A stretch of DNA of 12,238 nucleotides from Sedimenticola_A endophacoides (GTDB lineage: Bacteria > Pseudomonadota > Gammaproteobacteria > Chromatiales > Chromatiaceae), in assembly GCA_003062345.1 (NCBI GenBank), contig PQCO01000117.1:1-12238 (forward strand). Direction: 5' to 3'. The notes under the pieces are model-generated. The model searched no databases. It had not been told where the DNA came from and saw nothing but the letters and a program-made list of their open reading frames with translations. Positions 1 to 7,477 of this stretch are shown here, one piece after another. The translations under genes were made by a program, and so were the position numbers. Position 1 is the stretch's first letter, and each line of letters begins with the position of its first letter.

Positions 1-104
1 TGCAATGTGCGGGACGGAGTCGTGATGAGCGCAGGACGGTCGGGGCAGTAACGGCTGTCGCGTTGGCGAGTCGATTTTGGGGACTGGGATGTCCCAAAAT
101 CTTT

Positions 105-132
105 CACGAGGTAGCGACACTCTTGTTTTTTT
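105..132 (+). terminator. Possible weak intrinsic terminator of an upstream gene
   Basis: A short imperfect stem (105-110 with 120-125, one C/T mismatch, 9-base loop) is followed at once by seven T residues at 126-132. A second, AT-richer hairpin lies just before it at 74-100. The T run directly after the stem suits Rho-independent termination of something read into the window from the left, such as a gene ending at the TAA at 49-51. The stem is weak, so this is a tentative call. Confidence 0.3.
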
Positions 133-489
133 GGCCATGCTCGATCCGTTTCGGTTGATTGCGCGCCTGGGTTCCGCGCCGCCCGGTGTGCGGCGAGGTG
201 CTCCCCTATTCTTTGCGTTCGGCCCCCGGACCCCGATCTTTAGCCGAGATCGTTCGCCCGGTGAATCAAATGATCAGGAGGCGCGGCAGTCACCCCATCG
301 CCTGCGCCGTCAACCGCTCGTTGGCCGGGCGGCCGCGAAACTCCGGGGGGGTATCGCGGTCTGGCGCGGGGAGGCGATCCCGAAAGCATGCCAGTCCGGA
401 AGGGGAAAGTACAACACTGGCAGCGCAGATCCCCGCCTGTCAGTGCGCACGATCCGGCCGCGCGGCCTGAGACATCTCCCCGCGCGCTG

Positions 490-518
490 TTCAGAACTCA
501 CCTGCGCAATGGTAAACT
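490..518 (+). promoter_or_regulatory. Candidate sigma70-type promoter of yebC
   Basis: TTCAGA at 490-495 and TAAACT at 513-518 are separated by 17 bases, and each matches 4 of 6 consensus positions. Transcription would start near 525, leaving a short leader before the yebC start at 549. A second -10-like hexamer, TATTAT at 531-536, matches 5 of 6 but lies too near the start codon and has no matching -35. The yebC ribosome binding site GAGG (540-543) follows. The call rests on weak matches. Confidence 0.3.
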
Positions 519-548
519 CTGCCCAGTTCGTATTATTCAGAGGTAAAC

Positions 549-1295
549 ATGGCTGGACATAGCAAGTGGGCCAATATCAAACATAAGAAGGCCGCCAACG
601 ACAAGAAACGGGGAAAGATCTGGACCAAGCTGCTGCGCGAGGTGACGGTGGCGGCCAAGGAGGGGGGTGGTGACATCTCCACCAATCCCCGGTTGCGCCT
701 GGCGATGGACAAGGCCAACGCCGGCAACGTGCCCAAGGATACCATCAAACGCGCCGCCGAGCGCGGGGCCGGTGGCGGCGACGGCGACAGCTACGACGAG
801 CTGCGCTACGAGGGCTATGGCCCGGGGGGCGTGGCGGTGATCGTCGACTGCATGACCGACAACCGCAACCGCACCGCCTCCGAGGTGCGCCACGCCTTCT
901 CCAAGGCGGGGGGCAATCTCGGCACCGATGGCTCCGTGGCGTACCTGTTCAGCAAGCAGGGCATCATCAGCTTCGCGCCCGGGGCCGACGAGGATGCCGT
1001 CATGGAGGCCGCCCTGGAGGCCGGGGCCGAGGATGTGGTGCTTAACGACGACACCTCGCTGGACGTGCTGACCGCCCCCGAGGATTTCGAGACGGTGAAG
1101 GAGGCCATCGAGGGCGCGGGGCTGGTCTCGGACAACGCCGAGGTGACCTACAGCGCCTCCACCCTGACCGTCCTCGACGACGAGACCGCCGAGAAGCTGC
1201 TGCGCCTGGTCGACGTGCTGGAGGACCTGGACGACGTGCAGGAGGTCTACACCAATGCCGACATCTCCGACGAGGTGATGGAGCGGCTCGATTAG
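549..1295 (+). CDS. yebC: YebC/PmpR (TACO1) family protein
   Basis: This 248-residue protein has the usual YebC length and its hallmark N-terminus, MAGHSKWANIKHKKAANDKK, followed by the conserved RGKIWTKLLREV stretch. The middle carries the family pattern YEGYGPGGVAVIVDCMTDNR (about residues 95-115), and the C-terminus is acidic. Members were long annotated as transcription regulators. Later work links bacterial and mitochondrial members to translation, including relief of ribosome stalling; which role applies here cannot be read from sequence. The start is ATG with GAGG (540-543) five bases upstream. The gene lies 31 bp before ruvC, a classical pairing, so cotranscription with the ruv genes is likely. 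Cytoplasmic. Identity is certain, exact function less so. Confidence 0.97.
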   Translation: MAGHSKWANIKHKKAANDKKRGKIWTKLLREVTVAAKEGGGDISTNPRLRLAMDKANAGNVPKDTIKRAAERGAGGGDGDSYDELRYEGYGPGGVAVIVDCMTDNRNRTASEVRHAFSKAGGNLGTDGSVAYLFSKQGIISFAPGADEDAVMEAALEAGAEDVVLNDDTSLDVLTAPEDFETVKEAIEGAGLVSDNAEVTYSASTLTVLDDETAEKLLRLVDVLEDLDDVQEVYTNADISDEVMERLD

Positions 1296-1326
1296 GGCGC
1301 GGGACGGGGAGCCGCGATGGAGCCAG

Positions 1327-1854
1327 GTGAGCGCTAGCAACGACCAGATGCGCCTGATCCTTGGGATTGACCCCGGGTCGGTGGTGACCGGCTATGGCAT
1401 CATCGAGAGCAACGGCATCCGCAGCAGCCATGTCGCGAGTGGCACGATCCGGGTCGCGGGGGAGGATTTCCCGCGCCGCCTGGGCGATATCTTCACCCGC
1501 ATCGGCGAGGTGGTGGAGCGTTACCGGCCGGTGGAGATGGCCATCGAGCAGGTGTTCGTGAACAAGAACGTGCAGTCCGCCCTGAAGCTGGGCCAGGCCC
1601 GGGGGGCGGCGATCTGCGCCTGCGTGGTGGCCGGTCTGCCGGTGGCCGAGTACACGCCGCGCATGATCAAGCAGGCGGTGGTCGGCCACGGCAACGCCGG
1701 CAAGGAGCAGGTGCAGCAGATGGTGCGGCATCTCCTCAAGCTGGAACATCAACTGGCGGCGGACGAGTCCGACGCCCTGGCGGTGGCCCTCGGCCACGCC
1801 CATACCAGGAGTACGTTGCAGGCCCTGCAGCGCTCCGGAGGCAGGCGCAGGTGA
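1327..1854 (+). CDS. ruvC: Crossover junction endodeoxyribonuclease RuvC
   Basis: RuvC is the Holliday junction resolvase that cuts symmetric strands of four-way junctions held by RuvAB in recombinational repair. The protein has about 175 residues, as expected. The four acidic catalytic positions are visible: the Asp in LGIDPG near the N-terminus, the Glu in AIEQVF, and two Asp residues in AADESDALAVA near the C-terminus. LKLGQARGAAI and KQAVVGHGNAGKEQVQ are family blocks. I chose the GTG at 1327 because GGAG (1319-1322) sits 4 bases before it. The ATG at 1348 gives a protein starting MRLILGIDPG, closer to the E. coli N-terminus, but lacks a nearby ribosome binding site. The stop overlaps the ruvA start by 4 bp. 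Confidence 0.97.
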   Translation: MSASNDQMRLILGIDPGSVVTGYGIIESNGIRSSHVASGTIRVAGEDFPRRLGDIFTRIGEVVERYRPVEMAIEQVFVNKNVQSALKLGQARGAAICACVVAGLPVAEYTPRMIKQAVVGHGNAGKEQVQQMVRHLLKLEHQLAADESDALAVALGHAHTRSTLQALQRSGGRRR

Positions 1855-2465
1855 TAGGAAGATTACGCGGGGAGGTGGTCTATCGGCAGCCGCCCCATCT
1901 GATGCTCGAGGTCAACGGCGTCGGCTACGAGCTGGAGGCCCCCATGAGCACCTTCTACGACCTGCCGACACAGGGGGGGGAGGTGGTGCTCTACACCCAC
2001 CTGGCGATCCGTGACGACGCCCATGTGCTCTACGGTTTCAACAGCGACGCCGAGCGCGGCCTGTTCCGCTCCCTGCTCAAGGTGAGCGGCGTCGGCGCGA
2101 AGATGGCCCTGGCGATCCTCTCGGGGATGAGCGCCGGGGAGTTCGCCCGCTGCGTGCAGGCGCGCGACAGCGCGGCGTTGGTGCGGCTGCCGGGGATCGG
2201 CAAGAAGACCGCCGAGCGTCTGATCGTCGAGATGGGTGACCGCCTGGAGCGGTTGCAGCTGCCGGTGGGCGGGGCGGCGCCCGCCTCCCACGCCGGTGCC
2301 GGGCCTGCGCATGATCCGGTTTCGGACGCCATCGGGGCGCTGGAGGCGTTGGGCTACAAGCCGGCGGAGGCGCTCCGAATGGTAAAGGCGGTGGAGGTCG
2401 AGGGGCGCGGCAGCGAGGAGCTGATCCGCGCCGCCCTGCAGGCGGCGCCGCCGCAGAGGAGCTGA
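1851..2465 (+). CDS. ruvA: Holliday junction branch migration protein RuvA
   Basis: RuvA forms tetramers that bind Holliday junctions and load RuvB rings for branch migration. The 204 residues match the E. coli length (203). Domain I is the OB fold starting MIGRLRGEV, with acidic pin residues D55 and D56 (RDDAHVLYGF). Domain II has two helix-hairpin-helix motifs, LLKVSGVGAKMALAIL and LVRLPGIGKKTAERLI. A short Ala/Gly/His linker leads to the RuvB-binding domain III (DAIGALEALGYKPAEALRMV). The start is GTG, overlapping the ruvC stop as GTGA, with GGAGG (1837-1841) 9 bases upstream, so translation is probably coupled to ruvC. A run of eight G at 1973-1980 is a possible slippage site. Confidence 0.97.
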   Translation: MIGRLRGEVVYRQPPHLMLEVNGVGYELEAPMSTFYDLPTQGGEVVLYTHLAIRDDAHVLYGFNSDAERGLFRSLLKVSGVGAKMALAILSGMSAGEFARCVQARDSAALVRLPGIGKKTAERLIVEMGDRLERLQLPVGGAAPASHAGAGPAHDPVSDAIGALEALGYKPAEALRMVKAVEVEGRGSEELIRAALQAAPPQRS

Positions 2466-2468
2466 GCG

Positions 2469-3521
2469 ATGTCGGGACCGGAGAGAATCATCAGCGCCGA
2501 GGCGGGGGGGGAGGACGAGGCCCTGGACCGTGCCATCCGCCCCCGGCGGCTGCAGGACTACGTCGGTCAGCCAACCGTGCGCGAGCAGATGGAGATCTTC
2601 ATCCATGCCGCGCGCGCGCGCGGCGAGGCGCTGGACCACGTCCTGATCTTCGGTCCGCCGGGGCTGGGCAAGACCACCCTGGCGCACATCATCGCCAACG
2701 AGATGGGGGTCACCCTGCGCCAGACCTCGGGGCCGGTGCTGGAGCGCCCCGGCGACCTGGCCGCCCTGCTGACCAACCTCGAACCGCACGATGTGCTGTT
2801 CGTCGATGAGATCCACCGCCTCAGCCCGGTGGTGGAGGAGGTGCTCTATCCGGCGATGGAGGACTACCAGCTCGACATCATGATCGGGGAAGGCCCGGCG
2901 GCGCGCTCCATCAAGCTCGACCTGCCCCCCTTCACCCTGGTTGGGGCCACCACCCGGGCGGGGCTGCTGACCTCGCCGCTGCGCGACCGTTTCGGCATCG
3001 TGCAGCGGCTGGAGTTCTATGCCACCGAGGATCTGACCCACATCGTGCAGCGCTCCTCCGGGATACTCAATATCGAGGCGGACCGCGCGGGCGCCCGGGA
3101 GATCGCCTGCCGCTCCCGGGGCACGCCGCGCATCGCCAACCGCCTGTTGCGGCGGGTGCGAGACTACGCCCAGGTGCGCGCCGACGGCCGGGTCGACGCC
3201 GGGGTGGCGGACCAGGCACTGGGGATGCTCAAGGTCGACGCCAGCGGCTTCGATGTGATGGACCGCAAGCTCCTCTCCGCCATGATCGACAAGTTCGACG
3301 GCGGGCCGGTGGGGGTGGACAGCCTGGCGGCGGCCATCGGCGAGGAGCGCGGCACCATCGAGGATGTGATCGAGCCCTACCTGATCCAGCAGGGGTTCAT
3401 GATGCGCACCCCCCGGGGGCGGGTGGCGACCCGCGCCGCCTATCTTCACTTCGGGCTGGCGCCGAAGCCGCATCCGGAGGCGCCGGGCGCAGGTGACCTG
3501 TTCGGGGGGCGGGATGCCTAA
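2469..3521 (+). CDS. ruvB: Holliday junction branch migration ATPase RuvB
   Basis: RuvB is the AAA+ hexameric motor that pumps DNA through the RuvA-bound junction. The protein has 350 residues, close to the family norm (336 in E. coli). Visible motifs are the N-terminal LDRAIRPRRLQDYVGQ, Walker A GPPGLGKTT (62-70), Walker B DEIH (113-116), the sensor region VGATTRAGLLTSPLRDRFG (158-176) with the arginine-finger candidate R172/R174, and a C-terminal winged helix ending GRVATRAAYLHFGL. GAGGAG (2456-2461) lies 7 bases before the ATG, inside the end of ruvA, which it follows by only 3 bp. It therefore completes a ruvCAB operon. A run of eight G at 2504-2511 falls in codons 12-15. No terminator with a T run follows. 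Confidence 0.98.
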   Translation: MSGPERIISAEAGGEDEALDRAIRPRRLQDYVGQPTVREQMEIFIHAARARGEALDHVLIFGPPGLGKTTLAHIIANEMGVTLRQTSGPVLERPGDLAALLTNLEPHDVLFVDEIHRLSPVVEEVLYPAMEDYQLDIMIGEGPAARSIKLDLPPFTLVGATTRAGLLTSPLRDRFGIVQRLEFYATEDLTHIVQRSSGILNIEADRAGAREIACRSRGTPRIANRLLRRVRDYAQVRADGRVDAGVADQALGMLKVDASGFDVMDRKLLSAMIDKFDGGPVGVDSLAAAIGEERGTIEDVIEPYLIQQGFMMRTPRGRVATRAAYLHFGLAPKPHPEAPGAGDLFGGRDA

Positions 3522-3552
3522 CCCGGGCACCGCGCCGGGGCCCGGAACTCCG

Positions 3553-3576
3553 GAGCGCCCCGCCGAGCGGGCGCTC
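3553..3576. other. GC-rich hairpin between ruvB and ybgC
   Basis: GAGCGCCC (3553-3560) and GGGCGCTC (3569-3576) form a perfect 8-bp stem with an 8-base loop. A second inverted repeat, CCGGGC 3523-3528 with GCCCGG 3540-3545, precedes it. No T run follows, so it is not a classical intrinsic terminator. It marks the boundary between the ruv and tol gene blocks and could affect readthrough or mRNA ends. GC-rich sequence makes chance palindromes fairly common. Confidence 0.4.
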
Positions 3577-3602
3577 ACGCTACCAGGGAGGCTATGGGTA
3601 TA

Positions 3603-4013
3603 ATGGGGGAATTTATCCTGCCGGTGCGTGTCTACTACGAGGACACCGACTCCGGCGGCGTGGTCTATTACGCCAACTATCTGAAGTTCATGGAGCGCGC
3701 CCGTACCGAATGGCTGCGCCGCCTGGGCTTTGAGCAGGACCGCCTGCGCGACGAGTCGGGTATCATGTTCGCGGTGAGCCGCGCCGAGGTTGAATACAGG
3801 AGCCCGGCCCGGTTCAACGACGCGCTGGAGGTCGGCGCCACGATAACCACCATGGGGAGAGCAAGCTTGCTGTTTCAGCACCAGATCCGAAGGGCCGGCG
3901 AGAGCCCGATTCTGTGCAGCGGCCGGGTGAAGGTCGCCTGCGTCGATGCCGCGCGGTTTCTCCCGGCCCCCATACCGCGGCAGATCATCGAGGCGCTCGG
4001 CGATGGAGAATGA
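3603..4013 (+). CDS. ybgC: Tol-Pal-associated acyl-CoA thioesterase YbgC
   Basis: This is a small hotdog-fold thioesterase of the 4-hydroxybenzoyl-CoA thioesterase type, the usual first gene of tol-pal clusters. Family members act on acyl-CoA in the cytoplasm and have been linked to phospholipid metabolism; the substrate here is unknown. The signature VRVYYEDTDSGGVVYYANYL contains the catalytic Asp region, followed by KFMERARTEWLRRLGF and the block VEYRSPARFNDALEV. About 136 residues, normal for the family. I prefer the ATG at 3603 because GGAGG (3587-3591) is 11 bases upstream. The in-frame ATG at 3594 adds three residues but lies only 2 bases from that site. The end overlaps tolQ by 11 bp. 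Confidence 0.93.
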   Translation: MGEFILPVRVYYEDTDSGGVVYYANYLKFMERARTEWLRRLGFEQDRLRDESGIMFAVSRAEVEYRSPARFNDALEVGATITTMGRASLLFQHQIRRAGESPILCSGRVKVACVDAARFLPAPIPRQIIEALGDGE

Positions 4014-4677
4014 TCTCTCTTTTATCCACCTGATCGTCAGCGCTAGCCCGCTGGTGCAGTTGGTGATGGCGGCGCTGCTGCTTGCATCGGTCATCTCCTG
4101 GACCATGATCTTCGATCGGGCACGGGTGCTCAGCGGCGCGCGCAAGGCGGCGGAGCGCTTCGAGCAGCGCTTCTGGTCCGGCATCGATCTGGGCGAGCTC
4201 TACCGCGAGATCGACAAGGAGGAGGGCGAGGCCGCCGGCATGGCCAACATCTTCCACGCCGGCTTCCGCGAGTTTGCCCGCCTGAAGAAAAACCCCGAGA
4301 TCGAACCGATGGCGGTGGTCGAGGGGGCGCGCCGCTCCATGAAGGTGGCCCTGAGCCGGGAGCTCGACGAGCTGGAGAACCACCTCTCGTTTCTCGCCAC
4401 GGTCGGCTCCACCAGCCCCTACGTGGGCCTGTTCGGTACCGTGTGGGGCATCATGAATTCGTTTCGCGCCCTGGGCAATGTCAAGCAGGCGACCCTGTCG
4501 CTGGTGGCGCCGGGGATCGCCGAGGCGCTGATCGCCACCGCCATGGGGCTGTTCGCGGCGATCCCCGCGGTGGTGGCCTACAACCGCTACTCCAACGACC
4601 TGGAGCGGCTGAACGGGCGCTACGAGGATTTTCTCGACGAGTTCACCACCATCCTTCAGCGTCAGGCCCATATGTGA
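4003..4677 (+). CDS. tolQ: Tol-Pal system inner-membrane motor subunit TolQ
   Basis: TolQ is the multimeric inner-membrane subunit that, with TolR, converts the proton gradient into force on TolA (ExbB/MotA-like). The 224-residue protein is close to E. coli TolQ (230). One membrane segment lies near residues 17-37 (LVQLVMAALLLASVISWTMI). A large cytoplasmic loop follows, then two segments near 128-153 (containing GSTSPYVGLFGTVWGIM) and 172-195 (IAEALIATAMGLFAAIPAVV), both typical of TolQ/ExbB. I chose ATG 4003 because its start MENDLSFIHLIVSASPLV aligns with known TolQ and GAGG (3990-3993) is 9 bases upstream. An in-frame ATG at 3946 would add 19 Arg/Pro-rich residues inside ybgC. The 11-bp overlap with ybgC suggests coupled translation. 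Confidence 0.96.
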   Translation: MENDLSFIHLIVSASPLVQLVMAALLLASVISWTMIFDRARVLSGARKAAERFEQRFWSGIDLGELYREIDKEEGEAAGMANIFHAGFREFARLKKNPEIEPMAVVEGARRSMKVALSRELDELENHLSFLATVGSTSPYVGLFGTVWGIMNSFRALGNVKQATLSLVAPGIAEALIATAMGLFAAIPAVVAYNRYSNDLERLNGRYEDFLDEFTTILQRQAHM

Positions 4678-4687
4678 GGGCGGCGCC

Positions 4688-5113
<426 letters not shown>

Positions 5114-5134
5114 ACGGGCGGATAGGCGGAAATC

Positions 5135-6094
5135 GTGCGTGACGTAATCAAGCGAAACCCGACGGCGGTGGTGATCGCCGTCGCCATGCATCTGGTGCTG
5201 ATCGCCATCATGCTGGTGGGGGTCGACTGGCTCAAGAGCCCGGAGCGGAAGCGCCCCGGCGCCGATGTGGTGCAGGCCCGGGTGATCGACCCCGAGCGGG
5301 TCCAGGCCGAGGTGCGGAAGCTGCAACAGGCCGAGGAGGCCAAACAGCGCGAGGCCGACGCCGAGGCGCAGCGGCTGGAGCGGCTGAAGGCCGAGCAGGC
5401 GGCGGAGCAGCGGCGCCTGGACGACCTTCAGAAGCAGCGCGTCGCCGAGGAGAGGCGGCACAAGGAGGCGGAGACCAGGCGCATCGCCGAGGAGAGGCGG
5501 CACAAGGAGGCGGAGACCAGGCGCATCGCCGAGGAGAAGAAGCGACGGGAGAGCGAGGCCCGCAAGGTCGCCGAAGAGAAGCAGCGCCAGGAGGCCGAGG
5601 CCCGCAAGGCCGCCGAGGAGAAGAAGCGCGAGGAGGCGGAGGCCCGCAAGGTGGCCGAAGAGAAGCAGCGCAAGGCCGCCGAGGCCAAGCGGGCTGCCGA
5701 AGAGAAGAAACGCAAGGCGGCCGAGGCCAAGCGGGCCGCCGAGGAGCGGGCGCGCCAGGCCCGGGCGGCCCGCGAGGCGGAGATGCGCGCGGCGCTGGAG
5801 GCGGAGGAGGACGCCCGCGAGGTGGATCGCTACCGGGGGTTGATCCGGCAGTACATCGAGCGCAACTGGGTCCGCCCGGCCGGCATCGGCGAGGGTCTGA
5901 GCTGCACCCTGAGCGTGCGCTTGGCGCCCGGCGGCGCGGTGCTCGACGCCAGCGTGGTCAGGGGCAGCGGCAACGGCGCCTTCGACCGTTCGGCGCGGGC
6001 GGCGGTCTACAAGGCCGATCCCCTGCCGGTACCCTCGGGCGGGCTGTTCGAGTCGTTCCGCGGCATTGAGATCATCTTCGCCCCGGACCGCTAG
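5135..6094 (+). CDS. tolA: Cell envelope integrity protein TolA
   Basis: TolA spans the periplasm and carries force from TolQR to TolB and Pal. It has 319 residues, shorter than E. coli TolA (421) because of a shorter middle domain. Residues 10-32 form the N-terminal membrane anchor, with H19 where E. coli has the functional SHLS histidine. Residues about 50-225 form a very long Ala/Glu/Lys/Arg helix, including eight 14-residue repeats (103-214). The C-terminal domain III starts near EVDRYRGLIRQYIERNWVRP and includes LSCTLSVRLAPGGAVLDASV and GNGAFDRSARAA. Only one Cys is seen in domain III, whereas E. coli has a disulfide pair. The start is GTG after AGGCGGA (5124-5130), 21 bp after tolR. Confidence 0.95.
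   Translation: MRDVIKRNPTAVVIAVAMHLVLIAIMLVGVDWLKSPERKRPGADVVQARVIDPERVQAEVRKLQQAEEAKQREADAEAQRLERLKAEQAAEQRRLDDLQKQRVAEERRHKEAETRRIAEERRHKEAETRRIAEEKKRRESEARKVAEEKQRQEAEARKAAEEKKREEAEARKVAEEKQRKAAEAKRAAEEKKRKAAEAKRAAEERARQARAAREAEMRAALEAEEDAREVDRYRGLIRQYIERNWVRPAGIGEGLSCTLSVRLAPGGAVLDASVVRGSGNGAFDRSARAAVYKADPLPVPSGGLFESFRGIEIIFAPDR
5441..5776 (+). repeat. Eight tandem 42-bp (14-residue) units in the tolA coiled coil
   Basis: Residues 103-214 of TolA read as eight consecutive 14-residue units, starting VAEERRHKEAETRR, IAEERRHKEAETRR, IAEEKKRRESEARK, VAEEKQRQEAEARK and so on to AAERARQ-type units. Units 1 and 2 are identical at the DNA level: bases 5442-5537 agree with a 42-bp shift, two full copies plus 12 bases. 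Later units have diverged. Fourteen residues are two heptads, so adding or losing a unit preserves helix register. The pattern points to growth by unequal recombination or slippage. Confidence 0.9.
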
Positions 6095-6169
6095 CGGGCC
6101 GGGACAACAACCGACACCGGGCGGGCCGCCGCCGCGATGTGCAATAACCGGAGGAAAAGTAGAAGCGCC

Positions 6170-7477
6170 ATGAAGAAGATACTGTTTGCCCTCCTGCTGT
6201 TTCTCCTGCAGGTTCCGGCCGCCCCGGCCCTGACCATCGAGATCACCCAGGGCGCCGAGGGCGCCCTGCCGATTGCCGTGGTGCCCTTTGCCTGGGACGG
6301 GGCCGGTGCGCCCCCTCCGGCGGAGGATATTGCCGCGATCGTACGCGACGACCTCCAGCGCAGCGGCCGCTTCAACCCGATGCCGGTGGCCGACATGCTG
6401 GCACGGCCCAGCGACGGCGCCCAGGTGGAGTTCCGCGATTGGAAGGCGCTCGGCATGGAGAGCCTGGCGGTCGGCCAGGTCCGGCCCAACGGCAGCGGCG
6501 GCTACCTGGTGCGCTTCCAGCTGTTCGACGTGTTCAAGGGCGAACAGCTGGCCGGCTACAACCTGACCACCACCGAGCGCGACCTGCGCTTCACCGCTCA
6601 CACCATCGCCGATCTGATCTACGAGAAACTGACCGGCCAGCGCGGCGCCTTCGCCACCCGCATCGCCTATGTCACCTCCAGCCGGGCGGCGGGCGGCGAC
6701 ACCCTTACCCTCAAGGTCGCCGATGCCGACGGTCACAACCCCCAGGTGATCGTCACCTCCACCGAACCGCTGATGTCCCCCGCCTGGTCACCCGACGGCA
6801 GGAGCCTCGCCTATGTCTCGTTCGAAAAGCGCCAGGCCGCCATCTACGTGCAGGAGGTGTTCACCGGGCGGCGCGAAAAACTGGCCTCCTACAGCGGCAT
6901 CAACGGCGCGCCCGCCTGGTCGCCAGACGGACGCAAACTGGCGCTCACCCTCTCCAAGGACGGCAGCCCCGACATCTACGTGCTGAACATCAACCGCAAG
7001 ACCCTGACCCGGCTGACCACCCACTACGGCATCGATACCGAGCCCGCCTGGTCGCCCGACGGACAGGAGATCGTCTTCACCTCCGACCGCGGCGGCCGGC
7101 CCCAGATCTACAAGGTGCCGAGCTACGGCGGCAAGGTGAGCCGGGTCACCTTCGAGGGGGACTATAACGCGCGCGCCTCCTATGCGCCCGACGGCGGCCA
7201 GCTTACCCTGGTGACCCGCCAGGGCCGTGACTACCGCATCGGCCTGCTGGACCTCGCCTCGGGGGCGCTGCAGGTCCTGAGCGACGGCAGCCTCGACGAG
7301 TCTCCCAGTTTCGCGCCGAACGGCAGCATGGTAATTTACGCAACCAAGATCAACGGCAGGGGGGAGCTGGCGGCGATATCGGTCGACGGCAACGTCAAGC
7401 AGCGCTTGGCGCTGCAGGAGGGCGATGTTCGCGAACCCGTCTGGTCACCCTATACACGCAACAGGAGAAACCAATGA
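6170..7477 (+). CDS. tolB: Tol-Pal system periplasmic beta-propeller protein TolB
   Basis: TolB is the periplasmic protein that binds Pal and is pulled off it by TolA. With the ATG at 6170 it has 435 residues, near E. coli TolB (430). The start MKKILFALLLFLLQVPAAPA is a signal peptide with cleavage probably after APA, before LTIEI. The N-terminal domain (IAVVPFAW, LQRSGRFNPM) is followed by a six-bladed propeller. Its blade motifs recur about every 43-45 residues: MSPAWSPDGRSLAY, GAPAWSPDGRKLAL, EPAWSPDGQEIVF, ASYAPDGGQL, SPSFAPNGSMVIY and REPVWSPY. GGAGG (6150-6154) is 15 bases upstream, rather far. An in-frame ATG at 6137 lacks a ribosome binding site and would bury the signal peptide. The stop overlaps pal by 4 bp. 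Confidence 0.96.
   Translation: MKKILFALLLFLLQVPAAPALTIEITQGAEGALPIAVVPFAWDGAGAPPPAEDIAAIVRDDLQRSGRFNPMPVADMLARPSDGAQVEFRDWKALGMESLAVGQVRPNGSGGYLVRFQLFDVFKGEQLAGYNLTTTERDLRFTAHTIADLIYEKLTGQRGAFATRIAYVTSSRAAGGDTLTLKVADADGHNPQVIVTSTEPLMSPAWSPDGRSLAYVSFEKRQAAIYVQEVFTGRREKLASYSGINGAPAWSPDGRKLALTLSKDGSPDIYVLNINRKTLTRLTTHYGIDTEPAWSPDGQEIVFTSDRGGRPQIYKVPSYGGKVSRVTFEGDYNARASYAPDGGQLTLVTRQGRDYRIGLLDLASGALQVLSDGSLDESPSFAPNGSMVIYATKINGRGELAAISVDGNVKQRLALQEGDVREPVWSPYTRNRRNQ

Larger units (their letters stand above)
1..548. other. Region without a supported gene upstream of yebC
   Basis: I see no convincing gene here. Reading frame 1 is open from the window edge to a TAA at 49-51 and could be the last 16 codons of a cut gene; another frame stays open to a TGA at 153-155. 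Longer open frames in this stretch give arginine- and proline-rich translations with no recognisable motif. The stretch has several small inverted repeats: 74-84 with 91-100 (one bulged G), CGATCT 234-239 with AGATCG 247-252, TGCCAGT 389-395 with ACTGGCA 416-422, and a 12-bp GC palindrome at 456-467. The last 60 bases hold the likely yebC promoter and ribosome binding site. No tRNA, rRNA or known small RNA was recognised. Confidence 0.5.

Noticed and set aside
77..562. A 161-codon open frame on the + strand starting with TTG
   Set aside because: It runs across the yebC promoter and start in another frame, has no good ribosome binding site, and its Arg/Pro-rich translation resembles no known family.
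3946..4002. An upstream in-frame ATG that would extend tolQ by 19 residues
   Set aside because: The added residues are Arg/Pro/Ser-rich, lie wholly inside ybgC and do not fit the TolQ N-terminus; ATG 4003 has a better-spaced ribosome binding site.
1863..4184. A 773-codon open frame on the - strand opposite ruvA, ruvB and ybgC
   Set aside because: It lies antisense to three clearly real genes, and its translation is rich in His, Arg, Gly and Pro without family motifs; long antisense frames are a normal by-product of GC-rich coding bias.
6137..6169. An upstream in-frame ATG that would extend tolB by 11 residues
   Set aside because: It has no ribosome binding site and would put 11 polar residues before a good signal peptide that starts at ATG 6170.
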